From: Acanthaster planci
Taxonomy: Eukaryota > Echinodermata > Asteroidea > Valvatida > Acanthasteridae
DNA: 64,000 bases
Assembly: GCF_001949145.1 (NCBI RefSeq)
Contig: NW_019091564.1
Location: 43,831 to 107,830, forward strand
Reading direction: 5' to 3'
Below are positions 36,901-51,900 of this stretch, piece after piece. A model generated the notes under the pieces. It was not told the origin of the DNA. It ran no database searches and saw only the letters and a program-made list of their open reading frames with translations. Position numbers and translations under genes: made by a program. How positions within the stretch are numbered: the first letter of the stretch is position 1; every line of letters starts with the position of its first letter.

Positions 36901-39900
36901 AACCATGGGAAATGATTTCAAAGTCACCACAGCTGTTAAATGGAGTTCCCTACCTCACGCCTTGCACAATGGAAATCGAAAACAAACGTCAGCTTCACAA
37001 CATTCGTCAGAATCTCACTGACAGCAGCTCTCAGTGTGCTGTATGTAATCCATGTGGGAAATGAACAGGTGAACAAAAAAAGTTCACTTGCATTCATGAG
37101 CAGTAAGCGGATATAAAAATAAGGTCAACTTTTTTCTATTAGTTGGATTACAAACCTACTAACCAATACAATTTCAGGAAAAAAATGGAAGAATTTATAT
37201 TATTCCATTCCCAGTGGTATTTGGAAAAAAAGAAACTAAATTCAATTTTTTTCTTTCTCCTGACCGGAGATATGTTAATTGGGGTTTTGATTTTATTATT
37301 CCCTTCCCGTCCTCTGACCCTGCAAACTTTCAGTCAGTTTTCAGAACCCGGTAAATAAAAAAATGCTGGCCTAATACCAGTAGGAAATTAAAGGAGGATA
37401 AATATGCTTACTACTACATGTAGGCACTGCAATGGATTAATTATGGGTTATAAGTATTATTGTTATTGTCAATTATCACTTCAATTTTTTTTGCATTAAG
37501 GCACAAAGGCATTTGGTACACTTGTTGCTTGATGTGTTTTTTAAGGCAGCTCATCTTGACTACCTGAACACACATTTGTCTGCTAGGCAGTGGAGCAATT
37601 TGTTTACCCCATGAAAACAAAAATTGGAAGAGCAAGAAGAGAAATTTATTTTAGAGGAAGCTTTTATGCAAAAAAAGTAAGTATTAAACTCAAAGACAAA
37701 GTATGTGAAGACAAGTGATTCTTACAAGCTTTAAAATGAAAATTTCCTGGCCTTACTGTAATTTGACCAGGAAGGTTTGTTTTTTTCTAATACAAAATTG
37801 ACTCTTATGCACTCTAGTATGGTGCTATTCATTGGAGTGTGCTACAGCATGCTGATAATAATACACATATTTTCTTTTGCCAAAGGTGCATGCAGTTTCG
37901 CTGTATTAAAGCTTACAACAAGGGAACCTTCTCAGATTTTAATTGGAATTTCTGAGTTTCACATTCAAACCAAGACAGTTTTGGGGGTTAATTACTTAAA
38001 AGTTGGGGTTTGCGACAACAGACTCATTAGCCACTTCAACTTAGAACTTTCCTTTCCTCTGACAATGGTATGGTAAGTAAGTCGAAAAAATGGTGAGCGC
38101 TTTGTTAATCGACTGGAGTCCAGTTTCATGGAGAGGCTACACAGTTGCTTAGGAAACAGAATAGCCTTTAGCCAATTTTATGGAGGAATTTGGTTACAAG
38201 CAGTTTACTTTAAATGAAATTTTGCCTGGTACCTCATGTTTGGCAGCTCTGTAATGACCAACAACACAAAATTGCCATGACTGGGTTGCAGAACTCTCAG
38301 ACTTGAACGTCAAGATTAGAGAGGAAGGAAACAAATGGCAAATGGCCAGTGAAATAAACTTTCTCATTCTTTACTCTTTCTAGTCTGTTTGGCTTAATTT
38401 TCCTGCTCAGAAGACTGTAATACTCTCAATGAATTCAAATAATTTACTTTATGAATGAAACATCACTCTCCATCATAAACTTTACTACTGAAAGATTTTT
38501 TCTGCCGTCCAAAAGAGTACCATATTTAAAACCAATGCAAAAGTACTGTTTTATGAAGAAAGGAAACAATATGAATTTAACATTTTACAAACAAATGCGT
38601 TCAACCTTCACCAAAATAAATTCATACATCTCTCACATCTACTGTACATGTATGCTCCATGCAACAAATCTTGTCAATAACCCCTAAACCCAACGAACTC
38701 GAATCTATCAATGTCAGGATAATTTTCCAGCCGCTCTTACATGTATGTGTAGGTGTTTACGTTTAAAATGCACCTGACAGTTAAAGTTGATTTAGGGGCG
38801 GATCCAGATTTCAGGAAGGGGGGTATCTGTGTGAAATTGTAGCACTGGTATGTATAGGGTTTGGGGGAAATTGGGTCATTCCCTCTCCCAGTAAAACTGC
38901 AAATTTATCTACCTGTATGGCATGTATGATGCTCAGTCCTGCATTGTAGGGCAATGGCTTAGCATTTATTCATCATATTTGGCAATGCTTAGCCAAGTAT
39001 TTTAAAAGTGTCAGCCGCTCAACAGCACTGACCCAATCTGCAACACCGTACATGTATGTAGTCTTCATTGATAAATCATTGATGGAATAGTGGTGACTTC
39101 CACCCCAACTTATTTTTGAAAAAATAAATAGATATATATTTATACAATGGGTTTGTCTCTATAAGCAAAATTGGACAGCTGTGTAAACTAAATCTGAATC
39201 TGACATACATGAACATGTAACTTACATCTGGAACATAAGAAACAAATCTGTTTCATCGAAAGTTGCCAAATAAATGAGATAAATCAATGGACATTCGTCA
39301 TAATCTCTCATTTGTCATCAGAGTGTTGCTTTTTCTTTGTACTTTGAACAAATGCTCATTGACAACGCCTCCAGTTTGCTGTTGACGGCCACAGGGGACA
39401 CTTTGGTGGATTTCTCGGCCGTGTTCTCACTGGCGGGATCGCTGTTCTGCCAGCTCTGGTAGTAGAGGCTGCTGCGTTTAGCCAAGTATTCCATGTGCCA
39501 ATTGCCTTGTAGCCCCCTCGGCCACATCTCGAGGATTCCTGCCCCTTCCTGCATGAATACAGAGAAACCAAAGGCCGCCCCGTGCATCCCCACCATGATG
39601 TCTGCATTCCCGATCAGCTGTAGCTGTCGTCTCATCGGTAGCTTGTCAAGTTGTTCTCCCTGGACAGTGTAGTTTGGGAAGTGTTTCCTGGTGCTTTGCA
39701 GCAGCTCACCCTCGTTGGAGATTTTCCGGGACACGATTCCTTTGGGATTCCTGGGGTGCCCAACATAATTGTGTCTCCAAATGAAGAGGATGTCCAGCCG
39801 CTTTTCCCAGCAGCGTCGCTCCCGGTCCTTGTTGGATTTCACCGGCACGCCCAAAGCGGACAGCACATCATGCCGGAATTTGCCGGCAAGTGTCAACGGT

Positions 39901-42900
39901 CGGAGGACCTTCAACAGAATGGGGGTCCTGCCTCGACTGAAGCATGGCAGCAAGTTCCTGAACCGGGTCTTTCCCTGGATCTCTGTCAGCCGGAAGACTC
40001 GCCTGAATGTACCTGTGAAGAGTCCCTCTAAGGATGTGTCGGGATGGGCATCAAATATCCAGAGATCTGTGTTGTGAAATGTCCGATTGTACAGCTGCAT
40101 CATCAGGAAAGCATTGTACAAGTCAATGACGGTCCAGTAAACATTGGCATACTCAAATCGGGTAAGTAGAATCACAAAATCGCTGTCATATTCAAGTATT
40201 GTCTCCCCCTGGTTCTTGTAAGGGTCCTTTGATATCTTCACCGCATTACTCAGTTGGTCAATCTCAGGGGACATGTGACCAAATCGAAAGATGTGAGGTG
40301 CTGGAATGTTAGAGCAGTTTTCAATGTGAATCAATCCTTTTTCGTGGTGGTAGAACTCGGCACTTTCGTGTTGAAGGAGGACATCCTTTACTTTCTCTCC
40401 CCCTTTAGCTTTTGTGTGCGCCTTGGCCGGGTCCACAATCACGTTCCTCATGAGTGCAGTCATGTTCTGGTAAAACTCCACGTCTCCGTCGCAGTAGGTG
40501 ACCACTGAAGAAATCATGCGGAGAAGAAATTTGCTCTGGTGGGCTTGGATTCTCCTGACCGAATGCTTGTCTGGTTTGGCTGGGGCTGCCATAGGCTGTC
40601 CCCTAGTCGATCTTCCTGAGGATGTCTTCTGTCCGTGGAGTGCCTCTCCCCGGCTGTCCTTTCTATTCTCTTCCGATTTTGATGACGATTTGTCAGTGTT
40701 TCGTGGTGAGTGTCTTGTGTTTGGTGCCTCCGGTTCCGGATTAATCGAATTGGGCTTGTCATTTTGTTGTCTGTTCTGGTCACTTTCGTTGCGGTCTAAA
40801 TCGCTCCCACTGCCATTTCCATTGAAGGCCAGCCACACACAGGTGAGGGAAACCTGCATGACAATGATGACCATTAGTGCTGATATGTTCCGCCTGCTGG
40901 TGAGTAGTTTTAGACGCATGGTGAATTCATGTGAGTCTCCAGTCACTGAGAGTGAAAGGTAGTGAGCTTCCTCACTGAAAATACAACAGAAAATGAAAAT
41001 TACACGAGAGAAATTCACAACAGTCTGTCCTCCCACTAATGTGAATGGATGACACTGGTTTACTTGTGTAGGTAGGTGTATACTGTGTACACGTACATGT
41101 ACATGAATACCAGGGCAGACTTTCTCAGTAAATCAGTGTTTCCATACAGTGTATATCTCTGCTTGACAGGTTGTTAGAATAAAAATTCAGGAAATTCCTA
41201 ATGCTAATAAGAAGGAAAAATATTGTGTATCATGTCTCCCAAGTTTTTTGTTTGTTGGACAAAAATTATGAGTAAAGAATGTTTGCTATTTTGACAAGTC
41301 ATACACTGTAAAGAAAAACAAGTCAAAACGAAATGTGAAAATATGATTTTAGAGCACAAAGAAGGGATATTTACACATATACAGACAGTTAAAAGGAAAT
41401 AGCAAAAACTATCACCATTCACACAATCAACAATTATGTACATTCATGTGTACACCTGTATTGACCTCTAGTTATATACATGTACTGTACCTTTAATAGG
41501 AAGGCATTCCCACAGAGTCCTTTGCATGTACAACTTTGATGCCTTTGAACTAGGTCATTCCATGAGGTTGGGGGTACAATTTGTGACAGTGTCCTTGTAA
41601 CATGGATAACTTTTTTCACTCTACGTGTAAGTCATTGACTCTGTAAAAATAGCACACCTCTCTGTATTCAACCTGCAAGATGTATAACAATGTCAATTAG
41701 GAATCCACATGCAGGGAAATCACTGTTCATTTTTACAGAACCAATGTAACAATGGACACCGTCACAAATTGTGCCCCAACTGCATGGAATGACCCAACTC
41801 TGAAATACATTGTAACAGAGCCTACAGGTAACATCTTGTATTACCATAAACTGTGTAGTCTACCAAAAACCAAAACTTTAAGGACAGATTGATAGATTTC
41901 CCTTATGCTCATTTTCTCCCAACATGCCCAAAGTTTTGGTAATAAGGGGAAAAATGTTGTTTCCCTCAGGGAATAAATATAGCTAAAAATAAAGTTATAA
42001 AATGTTATAAATTACAAACATCTGCTTTAATTGAAAGCCCACATAAATCCTAAACTTGTAGAGCCTGTGCATAATTTCTTTGAAAACGTCCACGAGTATC
42101 ACAAGCGACCATTTGAAATGGCACAGATTCAGGATATGCACATGTACATGTAGCTTAGGAAAATTGGTTGGTTGTATCCCTGAGTTGATTAGTTATTCCC
42201 AAAACCTGTGTTTGTGTACATGCAAACATATTGAGGCAAAATGGACCTTACCAACGATTTGTGACACAAAACAACCATTCAAAGCTGTGATTTAACCACC
42301 CAGGGTTTCTGAGCTGTACACACACATACTGTACCTATCCTTTACAGGTCCCTACATCACAATGCATACATGTACATGTGCACCATGTGCATTGGAGTTC
42401 AGTACATTAGTAGTTAATGTAAGATGTCTAATTTGAAACAAGAAATGTAGACTTCTAATTCACCCCAAATTGAAAGAATTCATTGTTTATGTTCCCATGT
42501 ACATGTACCCCGGTAGGTTTTGGTTGGACAGTCCCGGCGTAACACTCCCATGAAAAAAACATGTATTTATCACATAGTTCACCTCACAGTCCGGTCCACT
42601 TGTTCCCATGAATTTATCTGATAAATTATTCACTGTGAATCAGTAGATGACTGGCATACATGAATGTTCATCATCAGTGAGAGATCTTTTATCTCATTAA
42701 TGTACACGTACAAATATGACGAAGAAGCCAAGCCCAGAGGTACCGAGCTGCTCAGTAAAGTGCCACATACATGTAATTTGCGAGACAGATGAGTCATCAT
42801 AAGCGACATCCCAGTCACTCATTCTCTCCAAGACACTTGGCATGGATATCCCTGACATTTGACATGTTTTTGTGAACCAAAATGCCAGTGAAGATGTCTC

Positions 42901-45900
42901 CCTGTACATTTGTACAACATGTACACTGGTACTTCATTTCCATCAGCCAATGAAGACTCGGAGATCCAAACAATGAAATTTCCTTAGATGCACATTTTGC
43001 ATAACATTCTACTGTACTTTAAGTGAATTGAAAAATGGTCGCACGCGTATTTAAATTATCAGTACATTTCCTTATAACTGATCGGATTTAAGTGCCTTTT
43101 TTCCAGGAAGTTTTTTTTTCAGTAATGTCATTAGAAACATTGTGATACCAATTTTATGAAAATGTTACTTTTTTTCACAAAATGCCAATTATTTCCAGAC
43201 AGTAAGCCTTAAATGCTTAACTTTTCTCAATGTCATAACGCTGTCATGAACACTGTTTTTTTTTTTTTCACTGGCCTTAAATGATCATGTGACAGGGCAA
43301 CATAACCATACAGTATATATCACACTCAACGTTGGACATCAGCCAGCCTTCTCGTTCTGCGATATCATGTACACAAATGCACTCGCCCCTGCACTGTACA
43401 GGGTTATAATGGAGGGAGGGCTAAATTGCAAATGTTGACACATTCCTTTGGTGCCCTTAATTTCCCTCCAAAAAAAAAAAAAACCAACAGATGTAAAACA
43501 TCAAGGAAGCAGGAGGGTGCTGTTCATCCCTGAGGGTATTTAAAATGTCATATCCCACACCACAGCAGTAAACCATTGTTTAAATGCATTCAGAGCAACA
43601 CATGAGAGGCAATAATATAAAATCTGAGGGTTTTTTGTTGGGGGGAGGTAAGAATTGGAGGATTCAGGACTGTTGGGGGGAATGTCACTGGACTGCGCTG
43701 AAAATATATCCTCTGTTCTCTTATTTCTGTGAACACATCTGTGGTTCTTTGACATTTTGCCTGCTGATTTTCATGTTAAAACCAAATTTGTCACATTCTA
43801 ATCCTCAAACTGTGGATATATTACGTGTTTATTGCTCCAGAAGCACATTGATTTTCAGGCTGTGTAAGAAACATCTGATAAAGATTTATGGACCATGACC
43901 ATGCCTATGTGGGGATAATATGTAAATACATGTACGGATTAAATCTGAAGCAGGTATTTACATGTACATGTACATTCAGGGAAGTACTTACATGTACTTG
44001 TCTGTTTAGGGCTGGTACAGCTAGAATTCAAGAGGACCATGTGTTACAATTATTCTAAGACAACCTTTGAAATTGCAACCTTTGTGTTTCAATCAGCCTT
44101 GTGTTCCATTTTTCTGTTGCCACATGTAGTTTGGCACCGTTTTTATGCCACTCTGCATGAGCGAAACTGGGATGTCATCTGCATGTAAGGCACCGAATCT
44201 CAACCTTGCAATGATTTGTGCACCAAAACAAAATGCTGGATGTTTACATTTTGCAATCGTAAGTTTCCATTTCTTGGGCAATATACTGTTGTTGAGTTAC
44301 ACGGCAATAGGCCAGTGAGCAACCTTTTCTAAGAAACGTTTTCAAAAAAAACACATATGGGGTCCAGACTTTAAACTTGGAAGCGTGTGAAATGAAGCGA
44401 GTGTTCCCCGACTTACATCACAGCAACAGCGCCCTCACTCCTCGGGAAAAGATGGGACACTTTTTACTGTTTTAAAGTGCACTTCCAATGCACTTAAGTC
44501 CTAATGGATTTTGCACAATTTGTATACATTGAGTAAAAAGATGCATAAAAGTGAGTCTAGGAAACATTTATTGCCAGTTTCCTTTAATGGCTAAGCTATA
44601 CATGTACATCATACATGTATGTGTACTTATACAATGTAATGTACTGTACCTCTGGCAAGGATAACAGTCCACCTTTGTTTGGGGTCATACCCTGAGTCTT
44701 GACAAAGAAAACATTTAACGTTTGACCCAGTTTTATATAGCTTTTAATACCAGTACATGTTGCTTAAGAACTTGACTCATCAAAAAAAAAAAAAAACAGA
44801 GTAATACCAGCAATCCTAAATTAAGAATAGCAGTCTACGAGTTTGGAACACTGCTGTTTGGGCTGTTGAAATTCTGCGGGAGTCAGTTCTGTCTCCAGAA
44901 GAAATTAGCTGCCAGAACATGAGCTGTTGAAGCTCAAAAATCATCCATTTTGGAAAGGATACGCACTTATGCAGTGTCAAAGAGTAAGTTAAACTCTTGG
45001 GAAAGGAAATACATGAAGCTTTCTTATCAGTCTACTGATATGGACATGTAGGCCTATACATTATGAAGTCTCAAATTCAGAAAAGAAAAGAAATATAAAT
45101 ACCAAGTGAAACTGAAAGTAAAACACCTTGAATCTACATGCACTGTAGTAAAACTAGACAAAATTTACAAGAATATTCAGATGACTGTTAAAGGAATATC
45201 AATCCTTTTGAATTTTTTTGCAAATTCCTTGTCCCTTGTGAAACACCAAGCAAATCAGAAACCTTTAAGTTGTCAAAGAGAATTGTGCCATTAAATGTGC
45301 CAACCTATTCGTTTGCCACCATTGGCACACATACATATACATGTATGTGTACAGCTAGGCACTGTAAACATCCTGTACATGTACTCTGCGTGTGCATGGA
45401 CAGCCACTGCCAACCAGTTCTCAAACCCTTGACCTATCAAGGTATCAAGTATTACCATCTGGACCACTTTTGATTGCAATAGTTAGACAATTCCAAAGGG
45501 TCACTCAACCTCCATGCTTTAACTGACCTTACTCCTTATTAGTATTCAGTGAGGTACAATGGAGTGTATGCATGCTAATCACAGAATCCTTTGCAGGAAA
45601 TATGTGCAAACCCTCACCTTGACAGAAAAAAAAGGTACATGTTACACTCGGATTCCCTCCCCCTGTATTTATGGAGGGACATGTACATGTTGAGGAAGAA
45701 ATTCCTTCTTCCTTTGTCACGCACAACCACCTCCAAGGCACAGCACCTGGTGTCTGTAAATCATAAGTAGAAAGTTATGAAGTTCTTCTGGTTTTGCAAT
45801 ACCCCCTGCCTGTGATGCAAAAACCGCATCACAGACATACATGTACGGTATTGTTAAAAGCCTGACTGCAAAGAAGCAATGGCAAACATCCGAGGAAGTA

Positions 45901-48900
45901 CATGTACGTGTAGTTATTGCTAGGAAAGCTCATGCAATTTTATACCTCTCCCATTAGTCTATAAGCAAGTTAGTCTATAAAGTGTTACCTCCTGTTTGCC
46001 GTTGTACTGTACATGGACTAACATGGCTACCCACAGTCTTTTTTTTTTCTTGGCCAAGAAACAGAGCTACGAGTAAATTTCCCAATTTCAGTAGAATCTT
46101 TACTGCAGTAATGATGTAGTTTTATGTTATTTAAAAGCATTTTGGAGCTTTTTCCTATAAAGAGAAAACAGTTTTTTCACTTAAATATTTTCAAGTAGCA
46201 AATTTTGGGTTCACAATTGGAACAGACCATCCCCCCAGACATGTGCCTTCCTGTATTCACAATATCAGTGCCCTCACTTGGTAGGAAAAGCATCAAGCAT
46301 TTAAATTTTCTTTTTTTAACTGCCCTTTTCATTGAGATTAATCAAGCAGAGTAGTCTGATACAAAGTACATCATATCATGTGCCAAGTGGAATTTGGAAA
46401 GTTTTCACTTGTCCCAAAACCTGTCTGGTGCTTTCTCTTTTTATTTGCTCCCGGAGATCCTTCATATCATCACACAAGTACTACATGTACAGTACATGTA
46501 CATGTAGTTTTGTTATGGCTGGTTTTTGCAAAAGCAATGCTGGCCGTGTATATGCACGTGGCAGATACCAACTAAGAAACCATGTCTTTAACACCTGTTG
46601 AAAGAAATTTGACTTTCAGACAGGGTCAGTAAAGCCTTGCCAAGCACATGTAGGCCTGTTTCCAATTGTTCTGACAACGAATTTCTTCTCATGGAACCAT
46701 TTAAAGTTACATATATTTATGTATTTACTCATTCTTTTCAAAGATGCATTCCTGACCTAAGTTGTCCTATCAGTCAAAATCAGTCACATGACCCCTATGT
46801 GTCTGTGTACTGTGGCAAATCGTGGAAAGGAATTTTTGACTGTCTGTGACTGTTAGTGTTACAGCACTAAACAGTTGATAAACCTACAATGTAACAAAGA
46901 CTGATGTGCAAAACTCATCCCCTTGATTATTGCCTGGTGATAACTGGGGAAAATGAATAGTGTCACGTTATCAACAGTTTGACTTATTGAGAGAACTTAT
47001 TAGTCAGTGTACAATGTATGACCCAACATTTGTAACATATGCATGAATTATCAAGCACTCCAAATTGACTCATGATCTTTTGACAAAAACGGTCAGAAAT
47101 GTAATACTCCTCATATACATGTAAAGGCTGTGTACAGTGGTAACTCGACAGGAATCGCTGTCACAGTGAGAGCAGCCCGGTAGGTCATAAAGAAGGAGCC
47201 ACACATTCCCGCAAGATTGTATTTTTAATATCAAGAGTCAGCAACAGCCTCAGCCAGGCCTGGAGGCTATCCAGACAGCCCTGTGCCCGTCGTGTACTGT
47301 ACCTTGGCCAAAAATTACACAAAAAAAGATGCACGTTGGAGCACCACTGTTCTCACTTACATGCACATGTACACACGCCTGACTTGGTCCGAGGCATGAA
47401 CACAACGGAGCATCTGGTCCAGTGTAGAAGGTGGGGAGTTCGGCAGGGGACCGGCAGGGGAAGCTGGGGCTGGCATCTTCCCCTGGGTCTGATACCCAAA
47501 GGCTTGCCCTCATGGGGTCACCTCATCTCATCTAGAGGCTGGCAGATACTCTCACTAGCACCCACAAAGAGCCAAGAAACAGATGTACATGTCCATGTAC
47601 CACCACCATCCACAAGATCCAGCTGAACACAACAGCACACTCTCAAACAGCTCAGTACTGTACATACACAGCCAGATTAACGGTGCACACCAGGCAGTTC
47701 TCTACCAATCACTGTATAATGTGGTGCTGTGCGGGTGCGTGTGCATGGCCATCAAGAAGTGTGCATGCCTTGCCCATGCTACACATTCAGAAAGCTGTTT
47801 ACATTGTTATTCATGCACTAGCTACCAGCAGATCACGAGGCCGGTTTTAGACTACCAATTTTATGCAGCGATGGCTTGCACACAAGAAAGCCACTGTGGG
47901 TCCCTTCATGACCAAACTCTAGTCACTGTGGTGACCTTTACATCTCACAGAGGTTTGCACAAGACTATCAAAACTGCAAAGCAGCCTGTCTCTTGAGGAC
48001 ATCCAGTGGGACAGAGTGGAGAATTGATGTGACTCTACACCCATCTGTGGAGTAATTTGGTATCATGTGGCTCAAAAAGGAACTCCATTTCCAAACAGCC
48101 AATCACTGCAGTGATTATTCATCACGTTCGTGTCGTTCCGATTGCCTCGCAGAAATAGGTATTGCAACAGTAATCTGATTGGGTGGGCTTGCCTTACCTG
48201 AATTTACAAGTTTGTGTCTCTTTTCTTTCTTTGTTTTTGAGGGGAAGGGTGTGTTTTGTATTGTTCTGTTTTTAATTTAGTTTGGGTATGGATTCTGTTT
48301 TCTGTACCATGTGGGATAGTTTCTATTAACACTTTAAACTTGTTTAATAACAAACAATACTTAACAAAGACAAAAAAATTGTTGGGGGGGAACCTTCCCT
48401 TCCCTTTGTGTTTATCCATTCAGCTCTGCTTGTTCATATATACATTGCAGGTCCAGTGCTGTAACCCATTCATTTGTCTTTCAGCCTCTGAAGAAGAACT
48501 GGTGTTGGAAACATCAGCACCCACTATTATCGATTTTAGTTCTTTCCAATCAATGAGCAGTTTGCAGCAGCTTCATCTTGGCGTTTTGCAAAAGAATTAG
48601 TATTTATTTTAAACTAATGTAAAAGCACAGACACATGCACCGCAAATAGAGCAAATATGAAAGTAAAATTGGCACTAATTATTAACAATCAAGTTAACAC
48701 AGAGATAAAGCTTAAAAGCTGAAGGCCTAGAGCTTGAATTCAACAGCCTGTGTAAAAATATGCAAGTACGTGTAGGTGTGCCGGTACAATGTACATGTAC
48801 ATGTTATGGCTTGAATTTCAAAGATCTACAACTTCATTTTGCCTTGTCACAGCATGACAGAGCATATGTACTCTCCCGAATGTCATAAACTTTTTGCACT

Positions 48901-51900
48901 TTCAAGATTCTAACCAATTCTTCCTTGTAGAAGGGAGATAAATTTTCCTCAAACAGTACATGCTATGATTTGCAAACCTGATTTTGGTGGGAAATGCAGT
49001 TGATTCACCACATGATCTAGACAACGACAAATGCGAGATACCGAACGGTACACATGTACTCACTGCCTGGGGAAATTGCTTGCTATTAATTGGATGCATT
49101 TAAGGCAGTGCAGTTCCCTATTTACACAGGACAATGGGCGTTCATCATAATGGAGCTGTGGTCTACAGGTTTCTATCCTATTGGGGTTTCCTCGCTCTCT
49201 TCCCCACAACTGATGTACCATAACCTAATCAGCCTTCCTGGTCATTCAGAGGTTAAAACATGCTAAAAGCTGTTTGAGGATTATATGACATTTGTAGGTT
49301 TAATAATTAAATCATGTAGACAAGGGCCCATCATTAAAAAAAAAAAGGTTCAAATTGAATTCATGTACATTGTACAAATAGAGTAAAAAATTGGACTCAC
49401 ACACACACACATATACATGTATGTTCAGGATCACTCTAAAGAGGCAACCCAAAAGTAACATTCCTATAACGCAGAAACCTCTTTTACTTTCCACTATTAA
49501 AAACAACAAACAGGATTCTGAAATGATCAATGTGGTTAATATTACACAAGTAAAATAAGACCAGCACTTGTAACAAATTGACTGCAGTAAACTGCAGAGG
49601 TTCAAATGACGTTGCTTTCTCGTTGCATTGAACTCTGAAACTGCCCAACCGTTGCCTTCTGAATTAAACATCAGTTTCGTTAGGTTTTGAGCTGGAAAGA
49701 GGTTTGACAAAAGTAAGAAACCCAAAAATTAGGATATAAATTCAGGGATTTAGAAACTAAGGCAGTGATTTTCAATGAATATGGAATTTCTTCTTGTTAG
49801 AATGAGACAACGTTGGTCCGCCTTTGCTAAAGTTAATTCCTGATTATTTGGTTGTGCATACCAAAGCTTTCACAACAGCCATTGCCCTTTAATAACCTGT
49901 GCAGGCATTTAACATTGGCAAAGATTTATTGCTTCACTTTGACCTGGGGCCTTCAGACAGTATGTCACTCTGCCTCTGCACTACTGACAGGAAGCTGTTC
50001 CTATTGAGAACATGGAGGAAGGATGCCTCCCTTCATGTTACGAGGTGTAAAACTGACAAAATACACCCAGTGGTTTAGATGGGGGAGGGGGCAACCTCTC
50101 CCCAAGGAACTCTTCTCCCAGCCAACCTGGGGGAGGGGAGTTTAGCTCTACTAGCCAAGGTGAGGGGAATTTTAAGGCCTCCCCCCTCAAAGAGCCAGGC
50201 TATGCAACTGATAACAGTTAAATCTAAATTGTAGGTTTACATATAAGTTGCAAGGTCAAAGGTGTGTCAACTTTTTGTGTTCATTATTTTTTTATGGCAC
50301 GTACATAACGGCTTGGAGTATTACCATATTTGGATGGTCTATTAAGTGACAAATCTTGCGCAATCTGACCAATCACAAGGCTTGTTCTGGCAGCCTGCAA
50401 CAGATTGTATGGGTTACAGGTTGCTTTTCAAAAACATGGCAGCATATGGAACAAAAACACTAAGTTAAAGAAAAATGCCAATTGCAAAATTTGATTGGCT
50501 GTGCAAAAAAACCTGACCACCGACATAAACTAAAAGTCCTTAAACATGTTTGTTCCGGTGGGATTTAAAATTTGTTGTTGCCAACTTGACATACTTAAAG
50601 TTGAATTTGAAAAAAATTGCTGTATCAGTAGGGAAAGGTCACTATGCCCATATGTGGTCATACTCTAGACTGCATATGTAGAGTCACTTTTTTCTGTTAA
50701 CTTTCCACTGTGATTTCAGCTTGTGACCTGCAATACCGTAGTACTATACCCCAAAACCGTGTACACACTCCCATTGGCTGGAAGTGTGCAGTTAGACCAG
50801 CAGATGAGTGTCAGACATCAAATGGTGTGGGAATGTTGGCAGGTGTTGCAGCTTTGTATGTATGATGTCACTCTGTTGTTTTCCCTCAGCACCCAAAGTT
50901 GTTTAATGTTTGGTTGGATTGGTAGGGTGATCAGGTTGCATGCAGACAGGTTGATCATCTCTTGTGTATCTCAGCTATTGGAGGCCTAATCTTTCCCCGT
51001 GTTCACTGCCTGGCCAGGTAGACAGTAATTCATGAAAGGATAATCACATCAGGTCAGGGCCAAACAGTTCAAGGAGACAGGTGGTCTTATTCCCTCCCCT
51101 TCTTCCCCCCTTCCCAAGAAATAAACACAGAAATTGAGCGAAATTACATGTATTTTCAAATAACTCGAAATATTCTGTCAGGAAACAAGCCCACTGAGGA
51201 AGTATGATTTGAAATTCTGTTAGTTTCAACAGACCTCTCTCTAGAAATTCTACATCACAATGCCAAACAGTGGCTGGTAAATTTTGGAGGAGTGTGGCTG
51301 GCAAAAGCATAAGTTAAAATAGCAAGCATCAGTAAAATGCAAAAAAAAAAGGTACATGTACATGTATGATATGGCCTTCTTGAAAGGTACCTGGGCAAAT
51401 ATACATTTGAAGCAAAATCTGACACCAGCAGAGGGAGATATACATGTATTTCTTCAAACTTTGGCCTCCCGTGCAAATAGTAGACATGGACAATATGGCG
51501 GTTTATTCCTGTCAATCAAAGGATGACAATGTCAGGCCAGCACTGAGATGGGGTCAAAGATAAGGAAATACCTGCCAGAAACAGCTTACAGCATGGGTCC
51601 CTAGCATCTAGTGAGGTAGTTTTTGCCCAGAAGCAATCTCCAATAAGAACACCATGTGTGCTTGTTCATGTATGTAATTACCATCTGGCATTAGAGTAAA
51701 CACCTGTTCTTTAATTTAGCAGTTCTGTGTATCAGGTATATAGGACTTTCAGATCAGTGCTGCTGGATGAGGCTTTGAATGGGTGCACATGTACAGTACA
51801 TGTAACGTCCATGCATAGTGCTTGAGCCTGTTTCTGACAGGGCTGATTGATTTGCACATACATGTACTGTGCATGTATATGGATGTCAAACACATATGGT

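Noticed and set aside
48488-48600. Possible exon after a TTTCAG with an acidic peptide ending in a stop
   Set aside because: No conserved domain and no compatible neighbours; RRP12 needs no residues between exons 18 and 19.
49398-49412. AC microsatellite, and another at 63288-63300
   Set aside because: Ordinary short simple repeats.
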